A DNA stretch of 64,000 nucleotides from Hyalella azteca (Eukaryota; Arthropoda; Malacostraca; Amphipoda; Hyalellidae). Shown here piece after piece: positions 61,901 through 64,000 of the stretch. Both the position numbers and the translations under genes were made by a program. Below the pieces are notes generated by a model, which had not been told where the DNA came from, made no database searches, and saw only the letters and a list, made by a program, of their open reading frames with translations. The stretch's first letter is position 1. Each line of letters begins with the position of its first letter. The DNA is taken from the NCBI RefSeq assembly GCF_000764305.2, contig NW_025940654.1, positions 58,116-122,115 on the forward strand, given 5' to 3'.

Positions 61901-64000
61901 ACTAGTATTTCTCTTGAATGTCATAATTAATTTTAATTAACCTTCAAACTCGTGATTATCGACCTCTGTAACAATATCTTACTTATCTTGATCTCGATTG
62001 CTCATTTCGCATTTCATCAATTTCATCATTAAACCGTTATAAAAATATCCAGACAGTTAATCATCAATTTTTGAGCACGAATAACACTCGTGTAATTCCT
62101 GAATGATAAAAAATTTAGTTACGATTATTCGTAACTAAATTTAAACTAATATTATGTTAAATTTAAACTAATATTATGTTTAAATCGTACCAGCAAATAT
62201 TGTGAATTTTGTCAAGAACGCCAGTGAAGAACCATTTGCCAACCGCGCATTAGTCATTTTTCTGAACGAAGTCGTGGGGTGTGAACATCTGCTAAGGGGG
62301 TAAGACGCTAAGTTCTTCACTACAATTCAGTTCTTTTAATGCGATAAACATTTCCGTAACTGTCATAATTAAATCATTTGTATTTTCTGTATTTCTGATA
62401 TTGTTATTCCATTGTGTTCATGTCATGTCGATTCTAACGGCCATTACTGTTACAGGTGTTGATCGGCGGATTCTTTCTTCAGCCCGACTTTCTCCAATAA
62501 ATAACTGAAACTTGATATTCTTCACTCCACCCTAGATAATATAAAATTACCTCAATCAATTAAAGAAAAGGGACGGCAAAAATCTTATTCAATTCCAACC
62601 ACTGTTAAGAAACCACAACCCTCCTCCAAAGTGGTGACCCTCCGATACGAACACCCAACTCTGAACAAAATCCTCACTATGATATAAAATCTACCCATGC
62701 CGATCAACACCCCCGGAAAACCCCTAGGGCCTGATAATTTTTTTTTTGTTCAACTCCCCAAACTCTAACGGCCAGATCAGAATCTTCATCCAACACTATT
62801 TTGTTGAAATTCTGCATCTGTCTAGAACTTCTTCATGCATTCTGATCCTAGCAAATCAAAATATTCAACTTCCGCACAAGCTACCTTAACTTGTTATTTC
62901 ACTTCTCCGCCCAGCTAAAGCGCGACAGGCTCGGCCAAGCCCTGCGTCGGTACCGTCTCAAAATTTTAACTGGGTAGCCTTCTTCAAAGTTTGTATTTGC
63001 ATTTTCATCGAGCCGTAATGCAGGCGAGCTCTAAGGTTAAGTTTTTCGAACATAATAAATTAATTTGAACACAATTGTATATCTACTGCGGGTGTAGTAA
63101 TTATCAATAGGATTTAGTAGTATAGTATCTTCGGCATTGGAGAATATGCATGGATAGGCCTGTGGCCGATTCTTGTGCTTTTATAGAAAAATATATTTCT
63201 AGTCTAGAAATAATCGTTCGCTTTAGAGTCACAGTTAAACAAGAGTCTCTCACGATATTATGTTGCAATAGGCTTGTCTACACGGAAAATTCCTACTTTT
63301 GAAATGAGCAAAAATAATTTTAGAAGCTCTTCATTTCTTAGCTCTGAAACATTTATATGACTGAGTCATATAAACGAACGTTATTAGTTCAGGACCCAAC
63401 CGCGTAACGAGTTGAAGAAATGTTTGTTCGATAAAATAGGCACATCATGCATGTAAGCGCCGTAAGATAATGCAACCTCGCTTGTTTGCCTATTCTTTTC
63501 AACATTTCAATGAATATTCGACACATTAAAAAATTCAAAATGCCAGAGTCACCGTGCGCGCACAAAATTCTAACAAATTTATCAACATATAAGAAGAATA
63601 ACTGATAATCTCACAATCTTGATCTCGGTGTGATATCGTGCATAGAGTGATGGTTAGAGGTATATTATTTTCGTTGTCTTTAGAACTGCTGAATTGAATG
63701 TAATACGCAACAATTAAGAGACTGCATCAAGGCGGTCAGCAGCTGCACTCGCCTATGGCGTTTCTTAGCTATGCATTCGACATATAACTCACCTCATAAA
63801 TAATATACAAGTCTGAAATTTGGATTGTCATCCTGGGCAGAGATTAACGAAACTTCGCTAAGTTCACGTAACTTTTCGTACTTACGTTCAAAAAGTTACG
63901 TATGACGTAAGTCAGTCAAAATTTGGCATTAACAAAACTGTCTTACGCATGACTCATCTGAAAAGGTATTATCGAAACCATCCAACTAACTGACCAATCA
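61901..64000. other. Intergenic, nothing recognised
   Basis: About 2.1 kb without recognisable coding sequence. A short exact repeat of AATTTAAACTAATATTATGT occurs at 62138-62180. Confidence 0.5.

Overview
The window is eukaryotic and looks like an invertebrate animal, most likely an arthropod and perhaps a crustacean. Support: spliced genes with GT-AG introns, long AT-rich intergenic DNA, dense minisatellites, Penelope-like and LINE retroelements, a mariner fragment, and an SLC22-type transporter next to a HEPN-NACHT receptor. The taxon is inferred from style, not from a diagnostic gene. No prokaryotic features are present.

Three spliced genes and one intronless gene were reconstructed by hand. 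Every splice-phase junction was checked and all are consistent. (1) About 902-6710, + strand: seven 3' exons of an SLC22-like organic ion transporter; its 5' exons lie upstream of the window. (2) 10799-22702, - strand: a HEPN-NACHT NLR-type receptor of about 1,288 residues in 15 exons. One large exon carries HEPN and NACHT, followed by a six-exon cassette (a-f), a second diverged copy (a'-f') and a terminal exon. (3) 28916-31627, - strand: an intronless, divergent HSP70-family protein of 903 residues. (4) 42263-57718, - strand: a complete 13-exon atlastin/GBP-like GTPase of about 876 residues. Its helical middle domain is repeated in five consecutive phase-0 exons, and no C-terminal membrane anchor is seen.

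The spaces between genes are filled by mobile and repeated DNA. There are LINE remnants (1-617; 52244-54545, with an exact-looking 839-bp tandem duplication). Penelope-like fragments with GIY-YIG endonuclease lie near 25.8k, 31.8-33.9k, 40.7-41.85k (head-to-head palindrome), 47.7k and 54.6-56.1k (second palindrome), several with hammerhead-like motifs. There are also a mariner remnant, MITEs, two TIR elements of 1.3 and 2.0 kb, tRNA-derived SINE pieces and more than twenty minisatellites.

The most unusual observation concerns the introns. In the transporter, the receptor and the GTPase genes, minisatellites repeatedly start at an exon boundary, and their unit is a copy of that exon's own splice junction (exon edge plus GT donor, or AG acceptor plus exon start). 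Clear cases occur at about ten boundaries. A related motif (GTGRGTCA, three bases, TGACACACTTGT) starts introns in two unrelated genes and recurs elsewhere. This suggests that splice junctions here are hotspots of local tandem duplication or relics of an introner-like process.

Identities come from recognised motifs without database searches; exon ends come from phase and homology reasoning without transcripts.
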